Source: Acidimicrobiaceae bacterium
Lineage (GTDB): Bacteria; Actinomycetota; Acidimicrobiia; Acidimicrobiales; Ilumatobacteraceae
Length of the DNA: 64,000 nt
Direction of reading: 5' to 3'
NCBI GenBank assembly: GCA_020637295.1
Contig: JACJWF010000001.1
Span: 496,001-560,000 of the forward strand
Part shown: piece after piece, positions 44,269-53,575 of the stretch
Layout of the letters: every line of letters begins with the position of its first letter
Position numbering within the stretch: position 1 is the stretch's first letter
Program-made: the position numbers and the translations under genes
Notes under the pieces: model-generated
Told to the model about the DNA's origin: nothing
The model's database searches: none
Seen by the model: the letters and a program-made list of their open reading frames with translations, nothing else

Positions 44269-45507
44269 TCAGGAACCGCGCAGTCGGCGGGCAATGGCGA
44301 GCGGCCAGCGCACCGCCCGGCGGGCCAGCGTGGCCTCGGCGGTCTCCAGCCGCCGGCGCAGCTCGCCGTCGCCCACCCCGTCCAGCGGTGAGGGTGGGCG
44401 CGGGGGCAGCGGGTCGGTCGCCGGAGGCAGGTCGGCGCGTGGGGCGAGCGCGGCGGCCAGGGCGTCGAGGTAGGCCGTGCCGTCCACCGCGTCCGGCTCC
44501 AGGTTGGCGCCTTCGGCCCACTCGTTCCACGCGTTGAACAGCAGGAGCTCGTCACCGTCCTCGACGGCGGCGTCCTGGGCGCGGCGGGCCCAGTCGGCGA
44601 AGCGCTCCGGGGTGGAGCCCACGGTGATGGTGGCATCGCCCCAGGTGCGCCGCGGGCTGTTGTCCCAGTTCGGGGTCACGCAGCGGTAGCGGCGCCATGG
44701 CGCCTTCGGGCGGGTCAGCATGGCCTCGGCGAGGTGCTCGTAGTCCAGCAGCAGGTTGCCGGTGCCGTCGCCGGCGTCGCGGGCGGGCAGGCCGGCCTGC
44801 TCCATCAGTGCCAGCGCGCCGTGGGGCACGAACTCGGCGGCCGCGTCGAAGCCGGTGGGGGAGGGGTCCTCCACCTCGGCATAGGTGTCGAAGCGGATGA
44901 GGTACGGCTCGGGCTCGCCGTGCTCACGGCACACCCACCGCCACAGGGCCATCGTGTGGGCCACGTTGGGGATCGACGCCGGCCGGTAGACGAACAGCAC
45001 CGGCCGGCCGTTCAGTCGCAGGTAGCGGCGGTCGGTGAACACCCGGCGGAGGTAGTGGATGTGGGCGAGGTCGTCGTCCTCGGAGTACTGCTGCGACATC
45101 AACACGTCGTGCTCCATGCCGTCCCACCGGCGCGTCCATGGCTCGTTGGCCCAGCACAGGCAGAACGGGAAGTCCTCCTCGGGCGACTCCAGCATGCGGT
45201 CCAGCGGTTCGTGCAGCAGGCGGTGGCCGTGGAACCAGTAGTGGTAGTACATGAACCCGTCGATGCCGGCCTGGCGGGCCAGGGCGATCTGGGCCCGGCG
45301 GGTCTCGGGCACCCGCAGGTCGTAGAAGCCCAGCGCGCCGGGCAGGCGGCCCACCCGCTGGCCGTCGTAGACGGGGCGGGCGCGGGCGACGTTGTGCCAC
45401 TCGGTGAACCCCGGCTCCCACCACGCGTCGTTCTGCTCGATGGGGTGGAACTGGGGCAGGTAGAACGCCAGGTTGGCCGGGCGCCTTCCGGTGGGGGTGC
45501 CGGTCAT
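44269..45507 (-). CDS. WbsX-like glycoside-hydrolase/transferase family protein
   Basis: A 412-aa protein with FYLPQFHPIEQNDAWWEPGFTEW, YYHYWFHGHRLLHEPL and FPFCLCWANEPWTRRWDG, the hallmark segments of the WbsX (GH99-like) family found in O-antigen loci. ATG 45507 overlaps the stop of the upstream gene (ATGA). Confidence 0.9.
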   Translation of the reverse strand: MTGTPTGRRPANLAFYLPQFHPIEQNDAWWEPGFTEWHNVARARPVYDGQRVGRLPGALGFYDLRVPETRRAQIALARQAGIDGFMYYHYWFHGHRLLHEPLDRMLESPEEDFPFCLCWANEPWTRRWDGMEHDVLMSQQYSEDDDLAHIHYLRRVFTDRRYLRLNGRPVLFVYRPASIPNVAHTMALWRWVCREHGEPEPYLIRFDTYAEVEDPSPTGFDAAAEFVPHGALALMEQAGLPARDAGDGTGNLLLDYEHLAEAMLTRPKAPWRRYRCVTPNWDNSPRRTWGDATITVGSTPERFADWARRAQDAAVEDGDELLLFNAWNEWAEGANLEPDAVDGTAYLDALAAALAPRADLPPATDPLPPRPPSPLDGVGDGELRRRLETAEATLARRAVRWPLAIARRLRGS

Positions 45508-46484
45508 CGCCGCCTCCACCGTGACGGGCGGCGGCCGGCAGGTGCCGGTGCCGCGGGCGGGGTGTGCGGTGGCAGCGCGGCAGGCGGGGTCGCGCCCGCG
45601 TCGCGGGCGGCTTCCGCAGCGGCCACCACGCGGCCGTAGCGCTCCGCCTGGCTGACGAACTGGCGGTCGGCGAAGGCCACAGGGTCGCCGACGTCGTGGC
45701 CCAGCACGCGGGCGACGACAGCCCGGTAGACGATCAGGTCGGCGGCGCTGCGGGCCTCCACCATCGCGACCGTCTCGGGTGTGAGTTGGGGGCCGGTGAA
45801 GCGGATGGGCTGCTCGCCGGCTTCGGTGACGTTGGTGCGCACCGACGCGGTGGGCAGGCCGGCCCACGCGCCGAGGCGGGTCCACATGGCCGGGTCCTCC
45901 ACCAGGCCCACATGGCCCAGGCTGTCCAGCGCGGCGAGGGCGAGCGCGGCCACCTCGGCGTGGTGGGCGGGATCGATCGGCCGGTCGGGCGGTATCAGCC
46001 CGGGTTCGTCCACCAGCATCCGGCACTGCAGGTTGTCGTGCTGGTGGGCGGCGGCATCGGCGCCGAGGAATCCGGCCAACCCGCCGGCGGCGTGGCGCTG
46101 CACCTGGTACTCGCCGAACGCCTCGTTCTGGTCGGCGGGCCGCACCGCCCAGTAGAGGTGGTGCGACAGCAGGCGGGCACGGGGCTCGCGCAGGAACGTC
46201 ACCACCCGGTCGACCGGCACCAGGCGGCACATGCCCTGCAGGGACAGGTGGCCGAGTTGGAGGGGTCGGTCGGCGTCGGTCGGGACCGGGTCGCTGGGCA
46301 GCAGGGTCTCGGCCCGCAGCCCGGGGGCGAAGGTGTGGAAGGCGGTGAAGGCGCCGAACAGGCGGTCGTCGAAGCGGGTGGCACCCACCTGGCCGGCCGG
46401 GTAGTGCTGCTCCAGTGCGGCGCGCACGCTCATCCCCGCCGTCTTGGGGATGTGCACGAACCCGATGCGCGGCAGGGCGCTCAC
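45504..46484 (-). CDS. Sulfotransferase-fold protein
   Basis: A 326-aa protein. IGFVHIPKTAGMSVRAALEQHY is the 5'-PSB loop of PAPS-dependent sulfotransferases, and VVTFLREPRARLLSHHLYW the 3'-phosphate-binding region. It may transfer sulfate from PAPS, which the CysNC enzyme could supply, to a glycan. The GTG start overlaps the methyltransferase stop. Confidence 0.82.
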   Translation of the reverse strand: MSALPRIGFVHIPKTAGMSVRAALEQHYPAGQVGATRFDDRLFGAFTAFHTFAPGLRAETLLPSDPVPTDADRPLQLGHLSLQGMCRLVPVDRVVTFLREPRARLLSHHLYWAVRPADQNEAFGEYQVQRHAAGGLAGFLGADAAAHQHDNLQCRMLVDEPGLIPPDRPIDPAHHAEVAALALAALDSLGHVGLVEDPAMWTRLGAWAGLPTASVRTNVTEAGEQPIRFTGPQLTPETVAMVEARSAADLIVYRAVVARVLGHDVGDPVAFADRQFVSQAERYGRVVAAAEAARDAGATPPAALPPHTPPAAPAPAGRRPSRWRRR

Positions 46485-47332
46485 GAAGTGCCCCGGCGGA
46501 ACCACCGCCCGGTTCGTGGCGGTGGCGCCGCGGCCGTCGCGGGCTCGACGGTGGGTGCCGGTGGCGCGGGCGGCAGGCCGGCGAACTCGCCGTACACGCC
46601 GTGAGTGCAGAGTGCCGCGGCCTCCAGGCCGTCGCCGGCCGGGGGAACGCCACCGTCGGGAACCCTGGCCACCAGCACGAACTGCAGGGCGGAGGCGTCG
46701 GGGTCGGCGAGGATGCGGTCCAGCACATCGGCCGGCACGTCGGTGGGCGAGGCCCCGAGGTTGGTGGTGAACGGCGGCCACTCCACCGCTTGGATCTCGG
46801 TGATCTCCAGACCCACCGCGGTGAGGAGGCGGACGGCCGAGGCGCGGGTGAAGAAGCGCAGATGGGTGAGGTCCAGCAGGCCGTGCTCCTTGTAGTCCCA
46901 CCGCCCGTTGAGGAGGGCGAGGCGGATGTCCACGTGGGCCACGTTGGGCAGCGACACCACGACGGTGCCGCCGGGCTTCACCAGCGAGGCCGCCTGGTGG
47001 AGGGTGCGGTGCGGGTGGCGCAGGTGCTCCAGCACATCGGCGGCGCTGAGGGCGTCGAAGATCTCGCCGGCCAGGAGGGTGGTGAGGTCGGTGACGTCGA
47101 GGTCGGCCACCTCAACCCGGGTGGCGAACCGGCGAGCGGACTCGGCGGCGCTCGCATCCAGTTCCACACAGGTGACGTCGTTGCCGGCGGCCGCCAGCAG
47201 TTCGGTCACGTGCCCGGGGCCGGGGCCCAGTTCCAGCACACGCCCGGCGCGGCCGATGGCGCGCAGCACCCGGCTGTGGGCGGAGTCGTCGGTGGGGTCG
47301 ATCTCCTGGAAGTAGCGGCTGGCGTCGGTCAC
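46481..47332 (-). CDS. SAM-dependent methyltransferase
   Basis: A 283-aa protein with motif I VLELGPGPGHVTELLAAAG, then CVELDASAAE and ALSAADVLEHLRHPHRTL. Class I fold with a Pro/Ala-rich C-terminus. GTG start, 12 nt after the SGNH protein stop, and coupled by overlap to the sulfotransferase-like gene, so probably a glycan-modifying cassette. Confidence 0.87.
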   Translation of the reverse strand: MTDASRYFQEIDPTDDSAHSRVLRAIGRAGRVLELGPGPGHVTELLAAAGNDVTCVELDASAAESARRFATRVEVADLDVTDLTTLLAGEIFDALSAADVLEHLRHPHRTLHQAASLVKPGGTVVVSLPNVAHVDIRLALLNGRWDYKEHGLLDLTHLRFFTRASAVRLLTAVGLEITEIQAVEWPPFTTNLGASPTDVPADVLDRILADPDASALQFVLVARVPDGGVPPAGDGLEAAALCTHGVYGEFAGLPPAPPAPTVEPATAAAPPPRTGRWFRRGTS

Positions 47333-47344
47333 GGGCGCGGCGGA

Positions 47345-49252
47345 TCAGGGCTCGGGGAGGGGTGTGACCCACCAGCCGACCACGTCGAACAGGGTGTCCG
47401 TGCGGTGGGAGGCGCGGATGCACAGGGTGCGCTGGGTGGGGTCGATGCCGACGGTGATCGAGTTGGCCATCACCAGCCCGGCGGCCGCGTTGACCGACGA
47501 GGTGGGCGGGAGGCTCTCGGCGCAGGAGTACGCCGTGAGCCAGGCCCTGGACGTGGGGCGCACCAGCGTGATCGAACCGGTCACGGCCTGCGCGCCGGTG
47601 GGTGCCACGGGCAGGCCGATCACCTGGGCCATGCCCTGCATCCCCACCCAGCCGCCGGTGGCGTACGCCGGTCGCGTGTCCAGCAGGCGCTTGGCCTGGG
47701 CGGGCACGAACTGCAGGTCGCCGTCGTCGGTGAACGTGCCGGTGACGTCGAGGATCACGTGGGGCAGTTCGCCGCCGCCGTTGGCCACCACGTCCAGGCA
47801 CACGGTGCCGGCGGCCCACTCGGCGGCGAATGCTGCGCCGGCCACCACTTCGGAGGGTTGGAACGACAGGGCCGGCAGCGCCACGCCCGAGCCGTCGCAG
47901 TGGGCGATCTGGATGACCCCACCGGCGGAGGTGCCGGTGACCGTGACGGTGACGGCAACGGAGTCCGCCACCGGCACCGGCACCTCGAGGTGGGCGGCCT
48001 TCGCCGAGAGCCGGGTGTCCAGCGGGCGCACCGGGGGGATCGGCGTGAAGAGCAGGGGCTCGTTCGGGTGGAAGTAGCCGCTGAGGTAGACCCGCACGGC
48101 CGTGGCCTTGGCGTTGTACACGCAGAACGTGCGGTCGGCGCCCAGTCGCACCAGGGCCTGTGCCGAGCGGGGTGTGTCCGCCGCGTAGTTCAGGCTGGAG
48201 ACCACCGGTTTGGTCTCGCTGCACGGGTACACGGTGAGCCACCCGACGCCGGCAGACGAGTCGGTGGTGAGGATCACGTCGGCCGACGTGGTGCCCTCAG
48301 GGACGAGGCTCGACAGGTCCACCACCGTGGTGTGGTCGTCGGGCAGCACGGGGTCTGCCTCGCCCGCGGAGTCGTAGGCCACCGAGGGGTCCACCCGCTG
48401 GTAGCCGCTGGGGGCATCGCCGGCGGCCCCGGGCACCGTGGCCTGCGGCCCGACGTACTTCGCCCACGGCATGGTGGCCGTGATGTGGTCGCGCATGAGG
48501 GTGCTGCGCTTCACGTACTGCACGCCGCTGCTCGGGTGGATGCGGGCGGCGTCCATGAGGATGGCGGGGTTGGCGTACAGCAGGGCGTTGGGCCAGTCCC
48601 ACAGCACCAGGTTGGGGTGGGTGGCCGCGGCGTCGTCCAGTGCCTTGTTCCAGCCGAGCATGCCCAGGCCGTAGCCGTTGCCCTTGCCGTAGGGCTCCCA
48701 GTTGATCTTGCCCCACCAGACCCGCGCGTCGGGGTGGTAGGTGGCGATGGTGTCCAGCATGTCGTTGATCTGGTTGGCGCAGTACGTGGTGTTCGTCGGC
48801 GTGCAGGACGGGTTGGTCGGCGAGCCCATGTGGTTGGCGCCGAGGTTGACGACGATGACGTCGGGGTGGAATCCGTAATCGCTCCACCGCTTGACCCAGT
48901 AGACGCCAGAACTTGAGCTGGTCGAGTTGTTGCGGACCCACATGCCCTGCGCAGCGATGAGGTTGATCGGCCCCCAGCCCGCCGCTGAGAGCATGGACGG
49001 CAGGCCCGGGCTGCTCGCCCCGTCCGCCGAGCCGACGAGCACGGAGTCGCCCACCAGGCCGATGCTGCCAACCGGGCCGACGGCCGTGTACCGGTTGCAG
49101 ATGAAGAGGTAGCCGACTCCGGCCTTGTAGTTGTTCGCCGGGCAGGCGGGTGGGGTGCCGGACGCCTCGGCGGTGGGGGTGGCGGCGGGGGTGGCCACCA
49201 CCAGGGTCGCCAGCGCGACGGCAGCGAGAAGGGACGCAAGGCGGCGGCGCAT
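47345..49252 (-). CDS. Secreted SGNH-hydrolase-like protein with PTR..DTR-type repeat units
   Basis: A 635-aa protein with a signal peptide (RLASLLAAVALATLVV) and an SGNH-like domain: GLVGDSVLVGS carries the Ser block, VNLGANHMGSP the Asn, and a later Asp/His is less clear. Beta-rich units follow, with PVRPLDTRLS, AKRLLDTRPA and DVVGWW near the end. It is the third protein of this architecture in the region. Confidence 0.82.
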   Translation of the reverse strand: MRRRLASLLAAVALATLVVATPAATPTAEASGTPPACPANNYKAGVGYLFICNRYTAVGPVGSIGLVGDSVLVGSADGASSPGLPSMLSAAGWGPINLIAAQGMWVRNNSTSSSSGVYWVKRWSDYGFHPDVIVVNLGANHMGSPTNPSCTPTNTTYCANQINDMLDTIATYHPDARVWWGKINWEPYGKGNGYGLGMLGWNKALDDAAATHPNLVLWDWPNALLYANPAILMDAARIHPSSGVQYVKRSTLMRDHITATMPWAKYVGPQATVPGAAGDAPSGYQRVDPSVAYDSAGEADPVLPDDHTTVVDLSSLVPEGTTSADVILTTDSSAGVGWLTVYPCSETKPVVSSLNYAADTPRSAQALVRLGADRTFCVYNAKATAVRVYLSGYFHPNEPLLFTPIPPVRPLDTRLSAKAAHLEVPVPVADSVAVTVTVTGTSAGGVIQIAHCDGSGVALPALSFQPSEVVAGAAFAAEWAAGTVCLDVVANGGGELPHVILDVTGTFTDDGDLQFVPAQAKRLLDTRPAYATGGWVGMQGMAQVIGLPVAPTGAQAVTGSITLVRPTSRAWLTAYSCAESLPPTSSVNAAAGLVMANSITVGIDPTQRTLCIRASHRTDTLFDVVGWWVTPLPEP

Positions 49253-49316
49253 GCCGCCATTCTTCCACCTGGGCCGCCGGCCGTGCAGGCCTTCGTGCGC
49301 CCACTGCGTGACGAAC

Positions 49317-49332
49317 ATACCCCCTGGGGTAT
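49317..49332. promoter_or_regulatory. CsoR/CstR-family operator overlapping the rhodanese promoter
   Basis: ATACCCC-CT-GGGGTAT is a perfect 16-bp palindrome of the kind bound by CsoR-family copper or persulfide sensors. It directly abuts a -10-like TAGGAT (49332-49337) that ends 6 nt before ATG 49344. The regulator gene is not in the window. Persulfide control (CstR type) fits a rhodanese target better than copper. Confidence 0.65.
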
Positions 49333-49343
49333 AGGATGCGGCC

Positions 49344-49805
49344 ATGAAGCGCTCCGCCGTCCTCCTGCCCGTTGCCCTGCTCGCCCTGCTGCCCGTCGCC
49401 GCGGCCTGTGGCGACGACACCGAGGCGTCATCGGCCACCACCGCCGCGCCTGCTGCCACCGCGGCGCCGGCGGCGCCGGCCTCGCCGATCACCGTGGTCA
49501 CCCCGGCCGAAGGGGCGGCACTGATGGACCAGATGGGCAGCGCCCTCACCGTCATCGACGTGCGCACGCCGGAGGAGTTCGCCGCCGGCCACATCGCCGG
49601 TGCGGTGAACATGGACGTGGAAGGCGGGCAGTTCACCTCGATGATCGCCGGCCTCGACCACTCGCAGGCGTACATGGTCTATTGCCACAGCGGCCGGCGC
49701 AGCGCGATGGCTGCGCAGGCGATGGCCCAGGATGGGTTCACCACCATCTACGACCTCGGCGGCCTGCAGGCCTGGGTGGACGCCGGGTACCCCATCACCG
49801 CCTGA
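49344..49805 (+). CDS. Exported rhodanese-domain lipoprotein
   Basis: A 153-aa protein with a signal peptide and lipobox VAAAC (Cys22), an Ala/Thr linker and a rhodanese domain with the active-site loop YCHSGRRS (Cys114) and DVRTPEEFAAGHIAGAVNMD. It would carry sulfane sulfur outside the membrane. The upstream CsoR-type palindrome suggests persulfide-responsive expression. Confidence 0.92.
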   Translation: MKRSAVLLPVALLALLPVAAACGDDTEASSATTAAPAATAAPAAPASPITVVTPAEGAALMDQMGSALTVIDVRTPEEFAAGHIAGAVNMDVEGGQFTSMIAGLDHSQAYMVYCHSGRRSAMAAQAMAQDGFTTIYDLGGLQAWVDAGYPITA

Positions 49806-49837
49806 CGGGCTACCGCGAATCCCCACCCTCCGCCCTC

Positions 49838-49843
49838 TACCAT
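49838..49843 (+). promoter_or_regulatory. -10 box (TACCAT) of the OafA-type gene
   Basis: It ends 7 nt before GTG 49851, the leaderless layout. Confidence 0.4.
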
Positions 49844-49850
49844 CGCCCGG

Positions 49851-51854
49851 GTGAGCCGGCACTCCTTCCGCTACCAACCCGCGCTGGACGGGGTGCGCGC
49901 CCTCGCCGTCACCGTCGTGCTGCTGTTCCACGGTGGCATCGGGTGGATGAGCGGCGGCTACCTCGGCGTGTCGGTCTTCTTCACGCTCAGCGGGTTCCTC
50001 ATCACCTCGCTGATGCTGCACGAGCACGGCAGCACCGGTCGGGTCGCCGTCGGCGCGTTCTACACCCGCCGGGCCCGCCGCCTGCTGCCCGCCAGCCTGT
50101 TCTGCCTGGCAGCCATCAGCGTGATGGGCGGCGCCGGGTGGTTCCGCGGGGTGGACGGCCTGCGCCGCGACGTGTGGGGCGCCATGTTCCAGGTGTTCAA
50201 CTGGGTGCGCCTGGCCGCCGGTGGCGAAGGTGGCTACGGCGCCCTCATGCAGGCCAACAGTGGCTTCCGCAGCCCGGTGGAGCACTACTGGTCGCTGGCC
50301 ATCGAGGAGCAGTTCTACTGGATCTGGCCGCTCGTGTTCCTCGGGCTGATGGTGGTGGTGCGGCGGTTGCGCACCCGGCCGGTGGTGGTCATCGGCGGGC
50401 TGACGCTGCTGGCAGCCATCGCCGCCCCGCTGATCGCCGCCGTGTGGGGCCCCGACGTGGCCTACTGGGCCACCCCGGCCCGCATCAGCGAGATCCTGTT
50501 CGGCGCTCTCGCCGCCGCCTGGGTGATGGGCCGCGACCTGCCGCCCCGCCTGCAGTGGCTGGCGCCCGGTGCCCTGGTGGCGCTGGGCGCGGCGTGCGTG
50601 CTGTTCCCGGTCAGCGGCGGCCCCGCCTACCACGGCGCGCTGCCGCTGGTGGGGCTGGCCAGCGCGGCCCTGATCGTCGGCCTCCAGGCCGACGGCCCCG
50701 CCAAGCAGGTGCTCGGCACCCGCCCGTTCGTGGGGCTGGGCAAGATCAGCTACGGCGTGTACCTGTACCACTGGCCGGTGTTCGTGCTGCTCGACCGGCA
50801 GGGGTGGGCAGTGGGCCGGTGGGGGCTGCTGGCCCTGAAGCTGGCCATCACCCTTGCCGTGGCCATGGTGTCGTACTTCGCGCTGGAGAAGCCGATCCGC
50901 ACGGCCAACTGGCTGGTGCCACGGCGCACGCTGGTGGTGGCGTTGGGGGCCACCGCCGTGATGGCGCTGGTGGTGCTGGTGATCCCCCAGGCCGGCAAGT
51001 ACTACGGGGCGGACCAAGCCACCGCCGACGCCGCCTCCTTCGACACCGGGTCGGTGGCGCCGCTCGTGCCGTCCACGACGATCGCCGGCACGGGCGACAC
51101 GGTCACCACGATCGCGGGCACCGACGCCACTGGCGCGGTCACCACCACCACCGGCCCGCTGGTGCCGCCGCGCCCGGTACGCATCGCCATCGTCGGCGAC
51201 TCCACGGCCGAGGCGCTGGGTGCCGGCATGGTGGCGTGGGCCGCGGCCAACCCGTCGTTGGCCCAGGTGGAGGTGGTGGCCGGGGCCGGCTGCGGCCTGT
51301 CCAACAGCGGCTACCTGGTGTTCGACGGCCTGCCCGAGCGCGACGTGGCCGCCGAGTGCGGCCCCTACCTGCACGACATCGTCCCCCAGCGGATCGCCGA
51401 ACTGCAGCCCGACCTGGTGATGCTGATCACCACCACGTGGGACGTCGCCGACCGCCGCCTGGAAGCGGGTGGCGAGGTACTGGCATCGAACGACCCGGCC
51501 GCCGTGGCCCAGATCGCCGAGGGCTTCCAGGAGATGACCGACACCCTGCTCGGGCTGGGCGTGCCGCGGGTGGTGTGGGTCACCGAGCCGATCCCGGTGG
51601 TGGGCCTGCTCGGGCCGTCGGACCGCCAGGGCGACGTGAGCCGCCACGAGGCGCTGCACGGGATCATGGAGGCCATCGCCGCCGCCAACCCGGGCGCGGT
51701 GCGCGTGGTGGACCTGGCGGGCTGGGTGGCCGAGCAGGGTCTGGAGGGCGACACCACCGCCCGCCCGGACGCCGTGCACTGGACCACCGATGCGGCAACG
51801 ATGATCTCCACCGACTACCTCGGCCCCGCCCTGGTGCGCGAGGCACTCACATGA
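49851..51854 (+). CDS. OafA-type membrane acyltransferase fused to an SGNH domain
   Basis: A 667-aa protein. The first 380 residues form an acyltransferase-3 domain with about ten hydrophobic segments (YQPALDGVRALAVTVVLLFHGG, EEQFYWIWPLVF, GKISYGVYLYHWPVF). After a Thr-rich linker, a periplasmic SGNH domain starts with IVGDSTAEALG and ends near DAVHWTTDA (Asp/His). Such proteins O-acylate surface glycans or peptidoglycan. Its stop overlaps rnhA (ATGA). Confidence 0.92.
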   Translation: MSRHSFRYQPALDGVRALAVTVVLLFHGGIGWMSGGYLGVSVFFTLSGFLITSLMLHEHGSTGRVAVGAFYTRRARRLLPASLFCLAAISVMGGAGWFRGVDGLRRDVWGAMFQVFNWVRLAAGGEGGYGALMQANSGFRSPVEHYWSLAIEEQFYWIWPLVFLGLMVVVRRLRTRPVVVIGGLTLLAAIAAPLIAAVWGPDVAYWATPARISEILFGALAAAWVMGRDLPPRLQWLAPGALVALGAACVLFPVSGGPAYHGALPLVGLASAALIVGLQADGPAKQVLGTRPFVGLGKISYGVYLYHWPVFVLLDRQGWAVGRWGLLALKLAITLAVAMVSYFALEKPIRTANWLVPRRTLVVALGATAVMALVVLVIPQAGKYYGADQATADAASFDTGSVAPLVPSTTIAGTGDTVTTIAGTDATGAVTTTTGPLVPPRPVRIAIVGDSTAEALGAGMVAWAAANPSLAQVEVVAGAGCGLSNSGYLVFDGLPERDVAAECGPYLHDIVPQRIAELQPDLVMLITTTWDVADRRLEAGGEVLASNDPAAVAQIAEGFQEMTDTLLGLGVPRVVWVTEPIPVVGLLGPSDRQGDVSRHEALHGIMEAIAAANPGAVRVVDLAGWVAEQGLEGDTTARPDAVHWTTDAATMISTDYLGPALVREALT

Positions 51855-52327
51855 CCGTCATCTACACCGACGGTGCCTGCGCCGGAAACCCCGGCCCCGG
51901 CGGTTGGGCGTGGGCCGTGGCGCCGGAAGGTTCGCCGCGTGGCTCCGGCGGTGCGGCGCGCACCACCAACCAGCGGATGGAGTTGCAGGCCGTGCTGGAG
52001 GCGCTGCGGGCGATGGACGGCGACGTCACGATCGTCAGCGACAGCACCTACGTGGTCAACTGCTTCCGCGACCGCTGGTGGGTGAAGTGGAAGGCCAACG
52101 GCTGGCGCAACTCGAAGAAGGAACCGGTCGCCAACACCGACCTGTGGATGCCCCTGGTGGACCTCGTGCAGCAGCGCCGGCCGGTGTTCCGTTGGGTGAA
52201 GGGCCACAGCGGCGACCCGATGAACGACCTGGTGGACCGCCTCGCCGTCGCTGCCTCCCAAGGCCCCTTCGACTCCCCGCCGCCCGAAGCGCCCCCGTCC
52301 CAACCCGATCACCCCACCCTCTTCTAG
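51851..52327 (+). CDS. rnhA: Ribonuclease HI
   Basis: A 158-aa protein with YTDGACAGNPGPGGW (catalytic Asp), RMELQAVLEAL (Glu), VSDSTYVVN (Asp) and VKGHSGDPMNDLVDRLA (His/Asp), the full RNase HI active site. It removes RNA from RNA-DNA hybrids. A short Pro-rich tail follows the domain. Confidence 0.96.
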   Translation: MTVIYTDGACAGNPGPGGWAWAVAPEGSPRGSGGAARTTNQRMELQAVLEALRAMDGDVTIVSDSTYVVNCFRDRWWVKWKANGWRNSKKEPVANTDLWMPLVDLVQQRRPVFRWVKGHSGDPMNDLVDRLAVAASQGPFDSPPPEAPPSQPDHPTLF

Positions 52328-52351
52328 CCCCCGCCTCTCCCTCCTTCTCCC

Positions 52352-52413
52352 GGAAGTGACGTGATATATCACGTCACTTCCCTGGTCAGGAGGGGTGAGA
52401 TGCCGTCACTTCG
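52352..52413 (-). repeat. Palindromic repeat family P, copy 2 (inverted)
   Basis: A 30-bp perfect palindrome at 52352-52381 (half: GGAAGTGACGTGATA), then the spacer and satellite half-site CGTCACTTCG in the order opposite to copies 1 and 3. It lies upstream of the AbiEi/DUF559-like gene. Confidence 0.9.
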
Positions 52414-52477
52414 CGGGGGATGGGCGGCGCAGATGGCGGTCAGCGGCCGAGTTCGGAGGATTTCGTCCAGTGGGCGA

Positions 52478-52483
52478 TATGGT
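52478..52483 (+). promoter_or_regulatory. -10 box (TATGGT)
   Basis: It ends 7 nt before GTG 52491 and supports that start over longer upstream frames that run into the repeat. Confidence 0.4.
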
Positions 52484-52490
52484 CCGCCGG

Positions 52491-53453
52491 GTGACCACGC
52501 ATCGCCCGATGGGCGGCGTCGGTGACGTTGCAGCCTCGCACCACGCCATCCTTTCCAAGCGGCAGGCTGTCCAATCGGGAATGACCCTCCCCCAACTGAG
52601 GGCAGAAGTGGATCGGCAGACCCTGCGCAGGGTCGCCCCCAACGTCATGGCCATCCACGGCTCGCCGGATTCGTGGCAGCAACGGATGATGGCCGCCACG
52701 CTCACCGCCAACCAGGCCGGAATGGGATCCCACCGTTCCGCGGCCCGGCTGCACCTGGTGGACGGCTTCGAGGACGACGAGCACATCGAGCTCTGGGTGC
52801 CTCGCGGCCGGCGCATCCTCATCCCCGGCGCGGTGGTCCATCAGACCAACGTCCTCGACGACCAGTGGGTGGAGGTGGACGGCATCCGCTGCACCTCGCT
52901 GGCCCAGACCATCGTCGACCTGCCCCAGGTCGTGGGGCCGCGCCGGCTGGAGCGGGCGATCGACTCGTTCCAGCGGATGGGCCACAGCCTGACCTGGCTG
53001 GAGCAGGTTGCGCTCCGCAACCGCCGACCTGGGCACCCCGGCCCGAAGCTGGTCCTGGCCGAGATCGATGCCCGCCGGCAGAACGGGACGGTGCGCGGCT
53101 CCTGGTTCGAGAAGCTGATCGAGGAGGTCATCGCCTCGCCGCGCCTGCCACCGATGGTGCAGCAGTACGTCATCCGCGGCCCGGCGGGGGAGTTCATCGC
53201 CCGCGTCGACCTCGCCTTCCCCGGCGTCCGCATGGGCTTCGAGGCGCACAGCCGCGCCTTCCACACGGGCACCCACATGGAGATCATCGACCAGCGGCGG
53301 GAGAACCGGGCCATCGAGCAGGGGTGGCTGTTCATCTACCTCGGCTGGGCGGACCGCAAGACCCCGAAGGAGGCGCTCGCCTTCATCGAACGGGCGGTCG
53401 CCCGTCGCCTGCGCGATCTGGGGCTGACGGTCGCCGATCTCACCACGAAGTGA
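52491..53453 (+). CDS. AbiEi-like N-terminal / DUF559-like (Vsr-type) C-terminal protein
   Basis: A 320-aa protein. Residues about 15-60 (ILSKRQAVQSGMTLPQLRAEVDRQTLRRVAPNVMAIHG) look like the winged-helix start of AbiEi-type antitoxins, residues 70-180 like its middle part (ELWVPRGRR, RCTSLAQTIVDLPQV), and 205-310 resemble DUF559/Vsr nucleases, with VDLAFP and GFEAHS as the PD-(D/E)xK-type Asp and Glu. The stop codon lies inside repeat copy 3. The whole gene is bracketed by inverted repeats, which suggests mobility. Confidence 0.75.
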   Translation: MTTHRPMGGVGDVAASHHAILSKRQAVQSGMTLPQLRAEVDRQTLRRVAPNVMAIHGSPDSWQQRMMAATLTANQAGMGSHRSAARLHLVDGFEDDEHIELWVPRGRRILIPGAVVHQTNVLDDQWVEVDGIRCTSLAQTIVDLPQVVGPRRLERAIDSFQRMGHSLTWLEQVALRNRRPGHPGPKLVLAEIDARRQNGTVRGSWFEKLIEEVIASPRLPPMVQQYVIRGPAGEFIARVDLAFPGVRMGFEAHSRAFHTGTHMEIIDQRRENRAIEQGWLFIYLGWADRKTPKEALAFIERAVARRLRDLGLTVADLTTK

Positions 53454-53507
53454 CGCGGCCCCACCCGTCCCCATCAGGGAAGTGACGTGATATATCACGT
53501 CACTTCC
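53446..53507 (+). repeat. Palindromic repeat family P, copy 3
   Basis: The half-site GAAGTGACG (whose TGA is the stop of the preceding gene), the spacer CACCCGTCCCCATCAGG and a 30-bp perfect palindrome at 53478-53507. It has the same orientation as copy 1 and is inverted relative to copy 2. Confidence 0.9.
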
Positions 53508-53575
53508 GTGGGAGAGGGCGGCGTCGGGCGGTCGGTTCGGCGGGGGAGGGGTGGGGCGCGTATCGTGCGGGGCAT

